Positions 9,300 through 17,361 of a stretch of DNA of 64,000 nt are shown in pieces. Each line of letters begins with the position of its first letter. Position 1 is the stretch's first letter. Location: assembly GCF_014287955.1 (NCBI RefSeq), contig NZ_JACOPD010000002.1, positions 1-64,000 of the forward strand, in the 5' to 3' direction. The position numbers were made by a program, and so were the translations under genes. The notes below the pieces were generated by a model that searched no databases, was not told the origin of the DNA, and worked only from the letters and a program-made list of their open reading frames with translations. This DNA is from Lachnospira hominis (ex Liu et al. 2021). Lineage in GTDB: Bacteria > Bacillota > Clostridia > Lachnospirales > Lachnospiraceae.

Positions 9300-9908
9300 T
9301 CAGATAAGTCTTTTAAGTGCTTCTTTCAAAATAGTCTCTGTATCTTTTTCTTCTATATTTTCTATATTCTTAACTGCACGAAGTGCCTCAGCATTGCCAT
9401 AGCCGAGTGCAACAAGTGCCTCAACTGCCTCATTCCTTGCACTGAAATCAACTGACATGCCGGTGCTGCTCTCCTGATGTGCCAGTGCCTGCTCAAATGC
9501 ATCTGAAAGCTTAATCCTGTCTTTAAGCTCAATTATAAGCTTCTGTGCTGTTTTAGCACCTATTCCCGGTGCACTTGATATAAGCTTTACATCATCTGAT
9601 AGCACGGCAAATCTCAAATCATCAGGAGAGATTGTTGAAAGAATTGCCAAAGCACCTTTCGGTCCGATACCATTTACATTGATAAGCATCTTAAATATTT
9701 CAAGGTCATCTCTTGTGAGAAAGCCATAAAGACTGTGTGCATCTTCCCTTATCTGCAAATATGTATATACCTTTACCTGCTCACCCGTAACGCAGAATTC
9801 ACTTATAACAGTTGCAGGAACACGGATATTAAAGCCGATACCATTATTTTCAACAACAATAGCATCTTCCATTATCTCTGTAAGTTCTCCTTTAATATAG
9901 GAAATCAT
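9300..9908 (-). CDS. ruvA: Holliday junction DNA helicase subunit RuvA
   Basis: About 202 residues. The N-terminal OB domain starts [12 protein letters not shown] and has [13 protein letters not shown]. Helix-hairpin-helix motifs follow ([16 protein letters not shown] and [19 protein letters not shown]). A C-terminal three-helix domain ([16 protein letters not shown]) regulates RuvB. It tetramerises on Holliday junctions. The ATG at 9908 overlaps the stop of the upstream DUF815 ATPase gene as ATGA, which argues against longer starts and implies translational coupling. Confidence 0.96.
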   Translation of the reverse strand: MISYIKGELTEIMEDAIVVENNGIGFNIRVPATVISEFCVTGEQVKVYTYLQIREDAHSLYGFLTRDDLEIFKMLINVNGIGPKGALAILSTISPDDLRFAVLSDDVKLISSAPGIGAKTAQKLIIELKDRIKLSDAFEQALAHQESSTGMSVDFSARNEAVEALVALGYGNAEALRAVKNIENIEEKDTETILKEALKRLI

Positions 9909-11218
9909 ATCTCTTTCTCCATTCCCAGACAATAATTAACAAACTGCTGTGCAGTTCTTCCTGAAATGCCGCCATGGCTTAATTCCCACTTATTTGCTTC
10001 TAACTTGAGTTCGTCATCTGACATAGTCACGCCGCTTCTTCTTGCAAGTTCGATAACAATCTGGAAATACTCCTGCTGTGTCGGTTTTGAATAACAAATC
10101 TGACATCCGAAACGATTTACCAGTGAAAGCTTTTCTTCCATCGTATCTGAACGGTGTAAGCCGTTTGATGACTCCATATCATCACGATCATTCCATGTTT
10201 CTTTGATAAGATGTCTTCTGTTAGATGTTGCATATATAAGGATATTTTCAGGCTTAGTCTCAACGCCTCCTTCAATTACAGCCTTTAAGAACTTGTATTC
10301 AATCTCAAATTCCTCAAATGACAAATCATCCATATATATTATGAAGCGATAGTTACGGTTCTTTATCTGTGCTATTACATTTGATAAATCTTTGAACTGA
10401 TGTTTATATATCTCAATCATCCTTAATCCGTCATCATAATATTGGTTGACAATTGCCTTAATACTTGTAGATTTACCTGTTCCGCTGTCACCGAATAAGA
10501 GGACATTGTTGGCTTTCTTTCCTTTTACAAATGCTTCTGTATTCTCAACAAGCTTCTTTTTCTGGATTTCATATCCGACAAGGTCAGTAAGCATAACTTT
10601 GTCCATATTGTTAATTGCCATAAATTTAACGCTGCCGTCAGGATTATTGCCGATTCTGAATGCTTTGTTAAGACCAAACATGCCAACACCGTAATCCTTA
10701 TAAAATGTAGTAACACCATCAAAAAACTCTTCGTCTGTTGTTGCGGCTGCAAGTTTTTCGCTTAATGTGCGTACTTTTTCGCTTACATTTCTGTTATACA
10801 TAAGTTCTTTTTTCACAATTGCTTTGTAGTTTGTAATAAGTGAAAAACAATTTATTGAAAGTTCTTTTTCAATCTCGCTGAAATCATAGTGGAACAGCTT
10901 TCTGAATATCCCGAAATCATTCATGGCAAATGTGTTGACACTTCCGTCATTGGCACCGACCTTCTCACATGTTATGCTGAATGGGTTTTCTGTTGTGATA
11001 AGTATAAATGTAAGATAATTCTGCCATAGGTTCTTATCAAATCCATAATCTGTCGCGACTTTAAGAATTCTTTTAATCTGCGTATAGATTTCTCTTGTAA
11101 GTTCCTCTTTTCCCGTATCCTCAACATCAAACTTTCTGAAAATGTCTGCCATGCGTGAAAGGATGCTGTCTTCATCCATATCTCCGTATATTATCAGTCT
11201 TGAAATTTCTTTGTACAT
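9905..11218 (-). CDS. DUF815 family AAA ATPase
   Basis: A 437-residue protein. The N-terminal half is helical and of unknown fold. The C-terminal half is a P-loop ATPase with Walker [10 protein letters not shown] (243-251) and Walker [10 protein letters not shown] (D297/D298), followed by ATSNRRHL as sensor 1. This pattern and length match the DUF815 family, widespread in Firmicutes and proteobacteria, with no established function. It opens the operon that continues with ruvA and ruvB, so a link to DNA metabolism is possible but is only an inference from position. Confidence 0.85.
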   Translation of the reverse strand: MYKEISRLIIYGDMDEDSILSRMADIFRKFDVEDTGKEELTREIYTQIKRILKVATDYGFDKNLWQNYLTFILITTENPFSITCEKVGANDGSVNTFAMNDFGIFRKLFHYDFSEIEKELSINCFSLITNYKAIVKKELMYNRNVSEKVRTLSEKLAAATTDEEFFDGVTTFYKDYGVGMFGLNKAFRIGNNPDGSVKFMAINNMDKVMLTDLVGYEIQKKKLVENTEAFVKGKKANNVLLFGDSGTGKSTSIKAIVNQYYDDGLRMIEIYKHQFKDLSNVIAQIKNRNYRFIIYMDDLSFEEFEIEYKFLKAVIEGGVETKPENILIYATSNRRHLIKETWNDRDDMESSNGLHRSDTMEEKLSLVNRFGCQICYSKPTQQEYFQIVIELARRSGVTMSDDELKLEANKWELSHGGISGRTAQQFVNYCLGMEKEI

Positions 11219-11348
11219 AGCTTATTTTCTCCATTCCATTTCATAATTAAAATCAAGTGTATTTCTTATTATACTATATCAATAAAGTTTTTTGTCAAAT
11301 ATTTTCTTATTTTATTTGAGTTATGACCTATTTCTTATTATTGAACTA

Positions 11349-11376
11349 TTGACACAAAAGAAATTAATGATATAAT
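11349..11376 (+). promoter_or_regulatory. Sigma-A-type promoter of the glycosyltransferase gene
   Basis: TTGACA at 11349-11354 and TATAAT at 11371-11376 are both perfect consensus boxes, 16 bp apart. Just after the expected start site lies a small hairpin, GGACT (11384-11388) with AGTCC (11395-11399). The leader to the ATG at 11444 is about 60 nt. Confidence 0.85.
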
Positions 11377-11443
11377 CAACAAAGGACTTTGGGTAGTCCG
11401 CAATACTATATTTTTTCATTTTTTAAAATGGAGAGGACTTTTA

Positions 11444-12745
11444 ATGAAAGCTATTGCTTCAATCAACACCGTTATCTACACCCTGTTGACTGTATTGTAT
11501 TTTTATCAGTTTATATATATTGTGATAGCCTTAATCGGTGAAAAACGAAAGAAGAAGCAGCCAGAATACGAACCTAAGAAACTTCACAGGTTCGCTTTTA
11601 TTATTGCAGCCCGGAATGAGAATGCCGTAATCGGTAACCTGATTAAGAGCATCAAAGCACAGAACTACCCTTCTGAACTTATTGATGTTGTTGTCGTTGC
11701 TGATAACTGTACGGATAACACAGCCGAGATTGCAAGAAGCTGCGGTGCAATTGTATATGAACGTTTTAACAAGGTATTAGTCGGTAAAGGCTATGCTCTT
11801 GACTATGCATTCAACAAGATAAAAGAAGATGAAGGTGATTATACCGCCTACGACGGTTATTTTATTTTTGATGCGGATAATGTCATTGACAGAAATTATG
11901 TCCGTGAAATGAACAAAACTTTTGATCAGGGGTATCGTGTGGTCACAAGTTATCGTAACTCAAAAAATTTCGATACCAATTGGATTACATCAGGATATTC
12001 GCTCTGGTTCTGCCGCGAAGCAAAATATCTTAATAATCCACGAATGATTCTTAAAACAAGCTGTGCTGTATCAGGAACAGGCTTTCTTACAAGCAGTGAG
12101 ATTATTAAGAAAAATGGTGGTTGGAAATGTAATCTTTTGACAGAGGATATTCAGTTTTCAGTTGTTAATATTCTTGAGGGAGAAAAAATCGGCTACTGTG
12201 ATTCGGCAATGTTCTATGATGAACAGCCGGAGACATTTAAACAGTCATGGAACCAGCGTATGCGTTGGTCAAAGGGCTTCTATCAGGTAATGTTCAAATA
12301 TGGTCGTGAACTGATAGCCATGGCATTCAAAAAACGTCAGATGTTCGTATCATGTTATGATATGTTTATGACACTTGCTCCTGCTACTCTTCTTTCAGTA
12401 GGCTGCATGCTTTTGAATCTCATATTTTTAGTGCTTGGTGCACATAACTTTACTTTATTTAAAAAGGTATTTCCGGTCGCTATGGAATCAATCGGTTTTG
12501 CCTGTGTAAGCTTTTATCTGCTTATGTTTTCAATCGGATTGCTGACAGTAATAACAGAATGGAAGAAGATTCTTGCTTCTCCTAAGAAAAAGATTATTTC
12601 GCTGTTCACTTTCCCATTATTTATGCTTACATATATTCCAATTTCTCTTGTCGCTTTATTCAAGCGTGTTGAGTGGAAACCTATCACACACTGTGTTTCC
12701 AAATCTATGGAAGAAATTGAATTGCAGCAGCAATATAAACAATAA
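11444..12745 (+). CDS. Membrane-bound family 2 glycosyltransferase
   Basis: A 433-residue protein with one N-terminal membrane segment (about 8-31), a GT-A catalytic domain, and three or four C-terminal membrane segments. The catalytic signs of processive GT2 enzymes are present: DAD (143-145), TED (233-235) and QRMRW (271-275). The layout resembles IcaA/PgaC or hyaluronan/cellulose synthase-like enzymes, so it may build an exopolysaccharide at the membrane. However, no partner genes for export or modification are adjacent, so the product is unknown. GGAGAGG precedes the ATG. It has its own strong promoter and a shared terminator, making it monocistronic. Confidence 0.85.
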   Translation: MKAIASINTVIYTLLTVLYFYQFIYIVIALIGEKRKKKQPEYEPKKLHRFAFIIAARNENAVIGNLIKSIKAQNYPSELIDVVVVADNCTDNTAEIARSCGAIVYERFNKVLVGKGYALDYAFNKIKEDEGDYTAYDGYFIFDADNVIDRNYVREMNKTFDQGYRVVTSYRNSKNFDTNWITSGYSLWFCREAKYLNNPRMILKTSCAVSGTGFLTSSEIIKKNGGWKCNLLTEDIQFSVVNILEGEKIGYCDSAMFYDEQPETFKQSWNQRMRWSKGFYQVMFKYGRELIAMAFKKRQMFVSCYDMFMTLAPATLLSVGCMLLNLIFLVLGAHNFTLFKKVFPVAMESIGFACVSFYLLMFSIGLLTVITEWKKILASPKKKIISLFTFPLFMLTYIPISLVALFKRVEWKPITHCVSKSMEEIELQQQYKQ

Positions 12746-12784
12746 AAGAAACGGCATTCAGTTAATCTGAAATGCCGTTTCTTT
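12745..12784. terminator. Bidirectional terminator
   Basis: AAAGAAACGGCATT (12745-12758) pairs with AATGCCGTTTCTTT (12771-12784), and T-rich runs follow on both strands. It serves the convergent glycosyltransferase and Gx transporter genes and overlaps both stop codons. Confidence 0.9.
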
Positions 12785-13307
12785 ATTTTTGTCCATATGC
12801 TCTTTCAGTGCGTTTCACCACCATAGCTGATACAATTCCTATTACTGCTCCAGTCACTGTTCCGGTTATCATAAGTACAGGAAGATAATATACTATCGCA
12901 CCGCTTCCCATTATAAATACAGCTGCAATTATCTGCCCTATATTATGAAGTACTCCGCCGGCAACACTTACACCAACAGACGAAAAAAACTGTATTTTCT
13001 TTAGTATTATCATTATTATCATGCTAAGAACCGCTCCTGACATGCTGAACAAGAAGCTGTTCAAATTGCCAAAAAGAACAGCAGTTAATGTTATTCTTAT
13101 GAGATTAACTGCAACTGCTTCTTTTATTCCGACAACATATAAAATCGTTATTATAGCAATATTGGGAAGTCCTACCTTAATTCCCGGAACCGGAAGCGGC
13201 ACGGAAATCACGCTTTCGATATAGCCAAATATCATCGCCAAAGCCGTAAGTACACCGCAAAGTGCGAGTTTTTGCGTCCGTGTTGAATTCTTCATATTTT
13301 CATTCAC
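12783..13307 (-). CDS. Gx transporter family protein (heptaprenyl diphosphate synthase component I family)
   Basis: A 174-residue membrane protein with about five segments. The motif SVPLPVPGIKVGLPNI near residue 40 and the fold are those of PF07456, historically named heptaprenyl diphosphate synthase component I. These proteins look like ECF-type S components, so a small-molecule transport role is more likely than prenyl synthesis. In Clostridia this family and NusG-domain-II proteins usually sit together, often beside apbE, whose product flavinylates RnfG/RnfD-type proteins. No apbE is visible in the window. It lies 50 bp after the NusG-II gene. Confidence 0.8.
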   Translation of the reverse strand: MNENMKNSTRTQKLALCGVLTALAMIFGYIESVISVPLPVPGIKVGLPNIAIITILYVVGIKEAVAVNLIRITLTAVLFGNLNSFLFSMSGAVLSMIIMIILKKIQFFSSVGVSVAGGVLHNIGQIIAAVFIMGSGAIVYYLPVLMITGTVTGAVIGIVSAMVVKRTERAYGQK

Positions 13308-13357
13308 CTGTTTTTATTTGTTAATTTTTATTTATATATTTTATTACCCGTTTTCAT

Positions 13358-13735
13358 CTATCTGACAAGCGAATCTACATTGCCTTCACCGCCCTGTATC
13401 TCGACAACCACGCGATGCGGAAGGCAGACTATCGTCTCTCCATTCTTATTTATCTTTCCTGTTTTTTCACACAATTTATCAGGACAGTCGGCATCTTTCA
13501 TATAAACTGTACCATTTTCTATAACTACAGTATTACTGCCGCCCTGATAACCCTCAACAGTAACAGACGCATTTTTGTCAAGAGGAAGCATATAGACAAT
13601 ATTTCCGTCTACCTTCACAACTGCTGTAATACCATCCTTTTTCACAACAAAATTAATAATCAAAAATGCTGCTGCACATACAATAATCAATGTCGATATC
13701 AGCATTATATCTCTTTTAATCTTCTTTTTTTCCAA
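13358..13735 (-). CDS. NusG domain II-containing membrane-anchored protein
   Basis: A 125-residue protein with one N-terminal membrane anchor (about 10-31) and an extracytoplasmic NusG domain II (PF07009). The family cysteines appear as CPDKLC (84, 89) and CLPHRVVVEI (C104). The role is unestablished; the conserved cysteines suggest a redox or metal function outside the membrane. It is probably co-transcribed with the following Gx transporter gene. The accessory island begins just upstream of its start. Confidence 0.8.
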   Translation of the reverse strand: MEKKKIKRDIMLISTLIIVCAAAFLIINFVVKKDGITAVVKVDGNIVYMLPLDKNASVTVEGYQGGSNTVVIENGTVYMKDADCPDKLCEKTGKINKNGETIVCLPHRVVVEIQGGEGNVDSLVR

Positions 13736-13854
13736 ATGTCATTCTCTCCGAAATATTAATTAGTACCTTTTAAAGTTACTTATATAATATACACTTTAAA
13801 CCGTAAAAACACAATATTATCATTTATATATTTTGTATTACATTTATTTAAAAT

Positions 13855-14052
13855 GTGCGGTATATTATATATCTCAATGGCGAGAAGAATGCAATTAAAA
13901 TGCCAACAGACGTACAATTTAAAGACGAACTCAGAAAAGAACTCATTATGTATAAGGATTACCTTTCCTTAATCGAAAACAACGAAATTGATAAACTGAA
14001 GAAAAAATTCTATGACAATATTGAACGTATAGAAGCAAGCTTGCAGGATTGA
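13855..14052 (+). pseudogene. Short conserved protein, probably 5'-truncated remnant
   Basis: A 65-codon frame beginning at a GTG with no ribosome site; the real N-terminus seems lost. The remaining protein is soluble, charged and helical (MPTDVQFKDELRKELIMYKDYLSLIE). It resembles small proteins that I recall as companions of Lachnospiraceae mobile elements, but I cannot name the family. It marks the start of the accessory island and is followed by the two-level hairpin at 14067. Treat it as a hypothetical or decayed gene. Confidence 0.4.
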
Positions 14053-14066
14053 TTTACACCATAAAA

Positions 14067-14117
14067 ATACCGACCCCAATCGTTAGATTTTTCTGTCTGA
14101 CTTTTGAAGGTCGGTAT
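14067..14117 (+). repeat. Two-level stem-loop, possible mobile-element relic
   Basis: ATACCGACC (14067-14075) pairs perfectly with GGTCGGTAT (14109-14117). Within the loop GTTAGA can pair with TCTGAC. No T-run follows, so it is not a standard terminator. It directly follows the remnant gene at 13855 and may be a structural relic of the same element. Confidence 0.5.
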
Positions 14118-14180
14118 ATAATTGAGTTACTGGATAGCCAATTAGAAAAGATTGAAGCTGAGATGACGGATTTGGTGCTA

Positions 14181-14476
14181 TTATGGAGCGTAGCCATAAA
14201 ATTATGAGTTAGGAACTTATCTCCTACTTCTACGTTAAGTTTGAACCAACTGTTCCTTGGTAGATAAGATGGAACAAAACAAAGAAATCTCGATTTCTTA
14301 ACTTATAAAAAGACTTGAATAGTACTGTCGTGAGACAGTCCCACTCAAAAATTAAAAGGAGAAAAATGAATGGGCAGATATTTATTCCGACTGCCATAAA
14401 AATAGACATTGGGACAACCTTCGGTTATAGAGTGTTATTACACACAGCTATGTTGTTTCTCCAATGTCTATATTTT
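14181..14476 (+). ncRNA. Candidate structured non-coding RNA region
   Basis: About 300 bp without a credible gene but dense in pairing. TTATGG (14181-14186) pairs with CCATAA (14194-14199). AGGAAC (14211-14216) pairs with GTTCCT (14252-14257) while TTATCT (14217-14222) pairs with AGATAA (14262-14267), which together form a pseudoknot. ACTGTC-GTGA-GACAGT forms a GNRA-loop hairpin near 14321-14340. TAGACATTGG (14403-14412) pairs with CCAATGTCTA (14461-14470), enclosing ACAAC/GTTGT and two inner hairpins. I do not recognise the class. A small frame at about 14123-14206 (LLDSQLEKIEAEMTDL) weakly recalls a transposase coiled region, so this may be the relic of an element. Confidence 0.35.
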
Positions 14477-14605
14477 ACCATTATATTTAATTCAATATAA
14501 TCCAGAACAATAGTTCTAAAATTGTCACATTCTTTCCTTTAGGGTTTGTCGTTTGAAATATTGATTATTAGAGAAATATTGTAATAAAATTACAGTAAGA
14601 TTTTT

Positions 14606-14640
14606 GGAGAGCGTAGTCGATTGACTACTCTTCTTTTATA
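14606..14640 (+). terminator. Probable terminator
   Basis: GTAGTC and GACTAC pair around a GATT loop, extended by GAG/CTC-type pairs, and CTTCTTTTATA follows. It could end a transcript from the structured region at 14181-14476. No gene precedes it closely. Confidence 0.45.
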
Positions 14641-14742
14641 TCCATCTGTAACATACGTTCTGATAGAAATATGTAATATCTTGTCGTATAATTATATTAT
14701 TGGTAACTTATACCAAAATTTATACGATTGGAGATTATAACT

Positions 14743-15528
14743 GTGGTGGATAAAATTGAAGTGCTGTTTTCTGAAGTAATTTCTACATTACGAAAATATA
14801 CAAATTCAATCAATAGAAAAAACAACATTGAGTCGAGAAAAGTGGAAAAATTTTTAAAAGATGTTATATTTAAAACGAACAGACAACTTGATGGTTACAT
14901 TGAATCTGATAGAGTTCTAAATGTTGATAGTAGGCTTAGAGCGATAAAAAGTGAATTGTTAAGAGATATAACGGATAAAGAAATTGATCAATATCTATCG
15001 TGGATTTATAAATTGCTTCATGATACTGTTGCACATAACAAAGATATAGTATTGCTTAGAGACTATAGGTATTACAATAAGCTTGGTAATGAGAAGCAAA
15101 TTAATAAAATCAAGAAGAAACGAAAAGCATTAGAACCTAAGAATTATCCTAAGAAAATATCAATTGGGGATATAGTTTATCTACAATGCGGTTTTGGATA
15201 TTGCGGTGAAATAAATACTAATCATTATGCTATTATTATGAGTGAAATTAAAAATCAGATGTATTTCATTGTTCCGCTATCCAGTGACGAATTAAGAATG
15301 TTCCCATATTATTTAGAAGGATTAAATCTTCCAAATGCTGAACATGATGAAAATAAACTATCTTATGTAAGATTTGATCAGGCAAGATTTGTACATTATA
15401 GGAGAATAGAAAATATAATGGTTAATGACAAGGCATTGACAAGAAAAATAAAACCAGAAGACATAGTTGAAGTAAACAAGAAATTTTTGGAATTTATGAA
15501 TTTTCAGTTGACAAAAGAAAATAATTGA
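14743..15528 (+). CDS. PemK/MazF-like protein with helical N-terminal extension
   Basis: About 261 residues. The C-terminal 110 residues match the PemK/MazF fold: GDIVYLQCGFGYCGEINTNH, then YAIIMS and FIVPLSS, typical first strands of these endoribonuclease toxins. The N-terminal 130 residues are helical and charged with no recognised domain. Starts are ambiguous: GTG at 14743 lies 9 nt after GGAG, a second GTG follows at 14746, and a TTG at 14728 overlaps the site. No antitoxin gene is adjacent, so the extension may act as a built-in regulator, or the protein may not be a toxin at all; both are inference. A good terminator follows at 15608. Confidence 0.7.
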   Translation: MVDKIEVLFSEVISTLRKYTNSINRKNNIESRKVEKFLKDVIFKTNRQLDGYIESDRVLNVDSRLRAIKSELLRDITDKEIDQYLSWIYKLLHDTVAHNKDIVLLRDYRYYNKLGNEKQINKIKKKRKALEPKNYPKKISIGDIVYLQCGFGYCGEINTNHYAIIMSEIKNQMYFIVPLSSDELRMFPYYLEGLNLPNAEHDENKLSYVRFDQARFVHYRRIENIMVNDKALTRKIKPEDIVEVNKKFLEFMNFQLTKENN

Positions 15529-15607
15529 GTATAATAAAATATAAGAAATGTCAGTAAAGTTGTTTGCACCCGCTTTCAACTTGTAGTATTATAAAACAAT
15601 CAATTAA

Positions 15608-15637
15608 GGACTGCCCCAAATTAAGGGCGGTCTTTTT
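15608..15637 (+). terminator. Rho-independent terminator
   Basis: GACTGCCC (15609-15616) pairs with GGGCGGTC (15625-15632) around an 8-nt loop, and TTTTT follows. It ends the PemK-like gene's transcript. Confidence 0.85.
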
Positions 15638-15653
15638 CGTTATCTCACAAAAC

Positions 15654-15681
15654 AAAAAAGAGTAGCAATTTCTCACTACTC
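15654..15681 (-). terminator. Rho-independent terminator of the 18-codon gene
   Basis: On the minus strand GAGTAG (15676-15681) pairs with CTACTC (15660-15665), and six T residues follow. It lies 16 bp after the stop of the mini-gene at 15697. Confidence 0.8.
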
Positions 15682-15696
15682 CTCTATACTATCTAA

Positions 15697-15753
15697 TTAC
15701 TGGTTTGGTGTCGTCTGTGGATTTTTGTCTTTATTATTATTGTTGGTTTGCAT
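15697..15753 (-). CDS. 18-residue Asn/Gln-rich mini-protein
   Basis: An 18-codon frame encoding MQTNNNNKDKNPQTTPNQ. GGAGAG lies about 9 nt before the ATG, and a strong terminator begins 16 bp after the stop. These two flanking signals, in an otherwise non-coding gap, suggest a real short transcript. The peptide is hydrophilic and probably unstructured. It could be a leader peptide, a small regulator, or a carrier ORF for a small RNA. Function unknown. Confidence 0.5.
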   Translation of the reverse strand: MQTNNNNKDKNPQTTPNQ

Positions 15754-15842
15754 TATGCGTTCTCTCCTATTCTACCGTTTTAGTATATTCTTTTGCAAAC
15801 AATCCATCATCAACTACATAAAATTATTACGAGGTGAAAATA

Positions 15843-15983
15843 ATGATAAATCTAAATATTAAAATTAAAATCAACGAATTAGAGGAATTAAAACCAGTTA
15901 TTGAGTATATAAAGACTCTTAATCTTAATAAGATACCCGAACTCAATTCAGAAATTACTATTGAATTCGGGTATGATGATTAA
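15843..15983 (+). CDS. 46-residue hypothetical protein
   Basis: A 46-codon frame with a good ribosome site (GAGGTG about 7 nt before the ATG). The product has a lysine-rich start (MINLNIKIKINELEELK) and an acidic end (FGYDD). It lies 24 bp upstream of another small gene on the same strand, and the pair reads like a phage-type micro-operon. I recognise no domain. Confidence 0.55.
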   Translation: MINLNIKIKINELEELKPVIEYIKTLNLNKIPELNSEITIEFGYDD

Positions 15984-16007
15984 TCCTTTGAAAGTGAGGT
16001 GTAACAA

Positions 16008-16208
16008 ATGACAAATAATGAAATCTTTCCTGATATTGATAAAAATACAGAATATCAGAAATTACTCGCCAGATTCAAACATTCAGAAGAAACCGAATCT
16101 GACGAGTTTATTATTAGCGAAGTTTTAAAAATGTATTCTGAACTTGAATGGGATGAATATGATTTAAAAATTCGTCTTTTAGAATTACTTAAAGATAGAC
16201 ATTTTTAA
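16008..16208 (+). CDS. 66-residue hypothetical acidic protein
   Basis: GAGGTG precedes the ATG by 7 nt. The product is acidic and helical (NTEYQKLLARFKHSEETESDEFIISEVLKMYSEL when read in parts). It forms a two-gene unit with the 46-residue frame upstream. Its stop overlaps the stop of the convergent gene at 16205 by 4 bp. No domain is recognised. Confidence 0.6.
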   Translation: MTNNEIFPDIDKNTEYQKLLARFKHSEETESDEFIISEVLKMYSELEWDEYDLKIRLLELLKDRHF

Positions 16209-16483
16209 TGTAATTCAATAGTGTCTTTTTCAATTCTAATATCGCAATTAAGTTCAACACAGTCGTTGTGCTGAATAAATTCTCTTACAGCATTATCATT
16301 ACCCTCTTCAAATTTTCTTTTGAATGTAACAGTAAATAAGTTTGTTGACAATACAAAGGAATATGAATGAGGGTAATTACCGCTGTTGATTGGATGATAT
16401 GAATACATGATAATGTAATCTAAGTTTTTCTGTTTCGCTACGTTTACCATTTGTGTAAATATGCTAAAATTTGTTGTATACAT
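16205..16483 (-). CDS. 92-residue hypothetical protein
   Basis: A perfect ribosome site (GGAGGAGG, 8 nt before ATG) supports the start at 16483. The protein alternates short strands and helices with no membrane segment, and its central part (SYSFVLSTNLFTVTFKRKF) is strand-like. It is convergent with the 66-residue gene, and the stops overlap. No family recognised. AT-rich codon use and the small size match the other island genes. Confidence 0.65.
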   Translation of the reverse strand: MYTTNFSIFTQMVNVAKQKNLDYIIMYSYHPINSGNYPHSYSFVLSTNLFTVTFKRKFEEGNDNAVREFIQHNDCVELNCDIRIEKDTIELH

Positions 16484-16565
16484 TTATAATACCTCCTCCG
16501 TATTAGTATATGGAATATTTTACCATATAGAGAACGATAAGGATAGACTGAACGTTAGTTCACAT

Positions 16566-16607
16566 ATAAAAAGAACACTTGTAATTCATATATCACAGGT
16601 GTTCTTT
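16566..16607 (-). terminator. Terminator of the membrane-protein gene (module 1)
   Basis: AAAGAACACTTGT (16570-16582) pairs over 13 bp with ACAGGTGTTCTTT (16595-16607), and a T-rich run follows on the minus strand. Its outer stem AAAGAAC/GTTCTTT is shared with the terminator at 17406-17438. Confidence 0.75.
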
Positions 16608-16648
16608 GTGTATACGATAGTATACATATATTTTTAGAAAGGATGTGA

Positions 16649-16664
16649 TTAAATTGGTTTAATT
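16649..16664. repeat. 16-bp tail repeat, copy 1
   Basis: TTAAATTGGTTTAATT, identical to 17447-17462. It overlaps the stop end of the minus-strand gene at 16659. Neighbouring bases are also similar: TTTAGAA and GTG lie just outside in both copies. Confidence 0.7.
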
Positions 16665-17210
16665 TAATTCAAAAATTATCTCTGCGGTGTTATTAATATT
16701 GTCATTGGTATAAATAAAAATACCATTTTTGCCATACCATGTGTATTTATCAACTCCAAGTTTATCTTTTTTTGTCTCTACAATATCAGGCTCACCATTA
16801 ATATTAACAATTTCTTCATATATATTTTTAGGCATCCATTGTGATGAATCTATAGTATATATACATGTATTTAATTTTTCATCAACAAAACTATACTTTT
16901 TAATGCAATTACTACCAAAAAATGATGTATTGGTATATGTGACTGTAAAATCTTTTTTATCTTGTTCATTTTTATATCCCAAATCATCATCTTCTATTTT
17001 ATATTCTTTTGAAGATTCAATGTTACACAACTCTTCAAAAGCAATTGGGTTATCAATATTGTTAAGCATTAATATCCTTGTAGATTTACTTTTATTGATT
17101 TTATCGTTTAATTTCTTATCGTTATATCCTAAAATAATAGATATAACAATAACTGGGATTAAAACAATTGAAAAAAATGTAATTATAAATATTTTTGTTT
17201 TTCTATTCAT
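16659..17210 (-). CDS. Hypothetical membrane-anchored protein
   Basis: A 183-residue protein. A basic N-terminus leads into one strong membrane segment (about residues 7-29), and the remaining 150 residues are extracytoplasmic, Asn/Asp/Lys-rich, with two cysteines (C62, C101) that could form a disulfide. The C-terminal part (GEPDIVETKKDKLGVDKYTWYGKNG, in pieces) resembles the small SmpA/BamE-like fold seen in many Gram-positive surface proteins, but this is only an impression. It is divergent from hairpin leader 1 and ends at the 16-bp tail repeat. This mirrors the lipoprotein gene of module 2. Confidence 0.6.
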   Translation of the reverse strand: MNRKTKIFIITFFSIVLIPVIVISIILGYNDKKLNDKINKSKSTRILMLNNIDNPIAFEELCNIESSKEYKIEDDDLGYKNEQDKKDFTVTYTNTSFFGSNCIKKYSFVDEKLNTCIYTIDSSQWMPKNIYEEIVNINGEPDIVETKKDKLGVDKYTWYGKNGIFIYTNDNINNTAEIIFELN

Positions 17211-17291
17211 AAATAATCTCCCTATATATCTTAAAAATCATCTTAATTATAACATTATTTTTGTTAAAAATAAATAGCAACAAAACAAACA

Positions 17292-17360
17292 ATGACACAA
17301 GTATTCCTCAAACAAATACTTGAATGGGTATCCTCAAACAATACCTTGCCAATCAAATAG
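17292..17360 (+). other. Possible upstream ORF across hairpin array 1
   Basis: A 22-codon frame (MTQVFLKQILEWVSSNNTLPIK) runs through both hairpins and stops at TAG. One base later comes the ATG at 17362 (TAGTATG). There is no ribosome site. The equivalent frame in array 2 is open into the tape-measure gene instead, so conservation of coding is poor. I regard it as probably incidental, though termination-reinitiation is possible. Confidence 0.2.
17298..17346 (+). repeat. Constant-loop hairpin array 1 (two hairpins)
   Basis: Hairpin A: CAAGTATT (17298-17305), loop CCTCAAACA, AATACTTG (17315-17322), 8 bp. Hairpin B: GGTAT (17327-17331), loop CCTCAAACA, ATACC (17341-17345), plus one G-T pair. 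The two loops are identical and the stems are unrelated. The array ends 15 nt before an ATG (17362) that begins MIFKT. See the matching array at 18021. Confidence 0.8.
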
Positions 17361-17361
17361 T

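Noticed and set aside
14123..14206. IS110-type transposase fragment
   Set aside because: The match is a short coiled helix only; no catalytic motif, ends or target duplication were seen.
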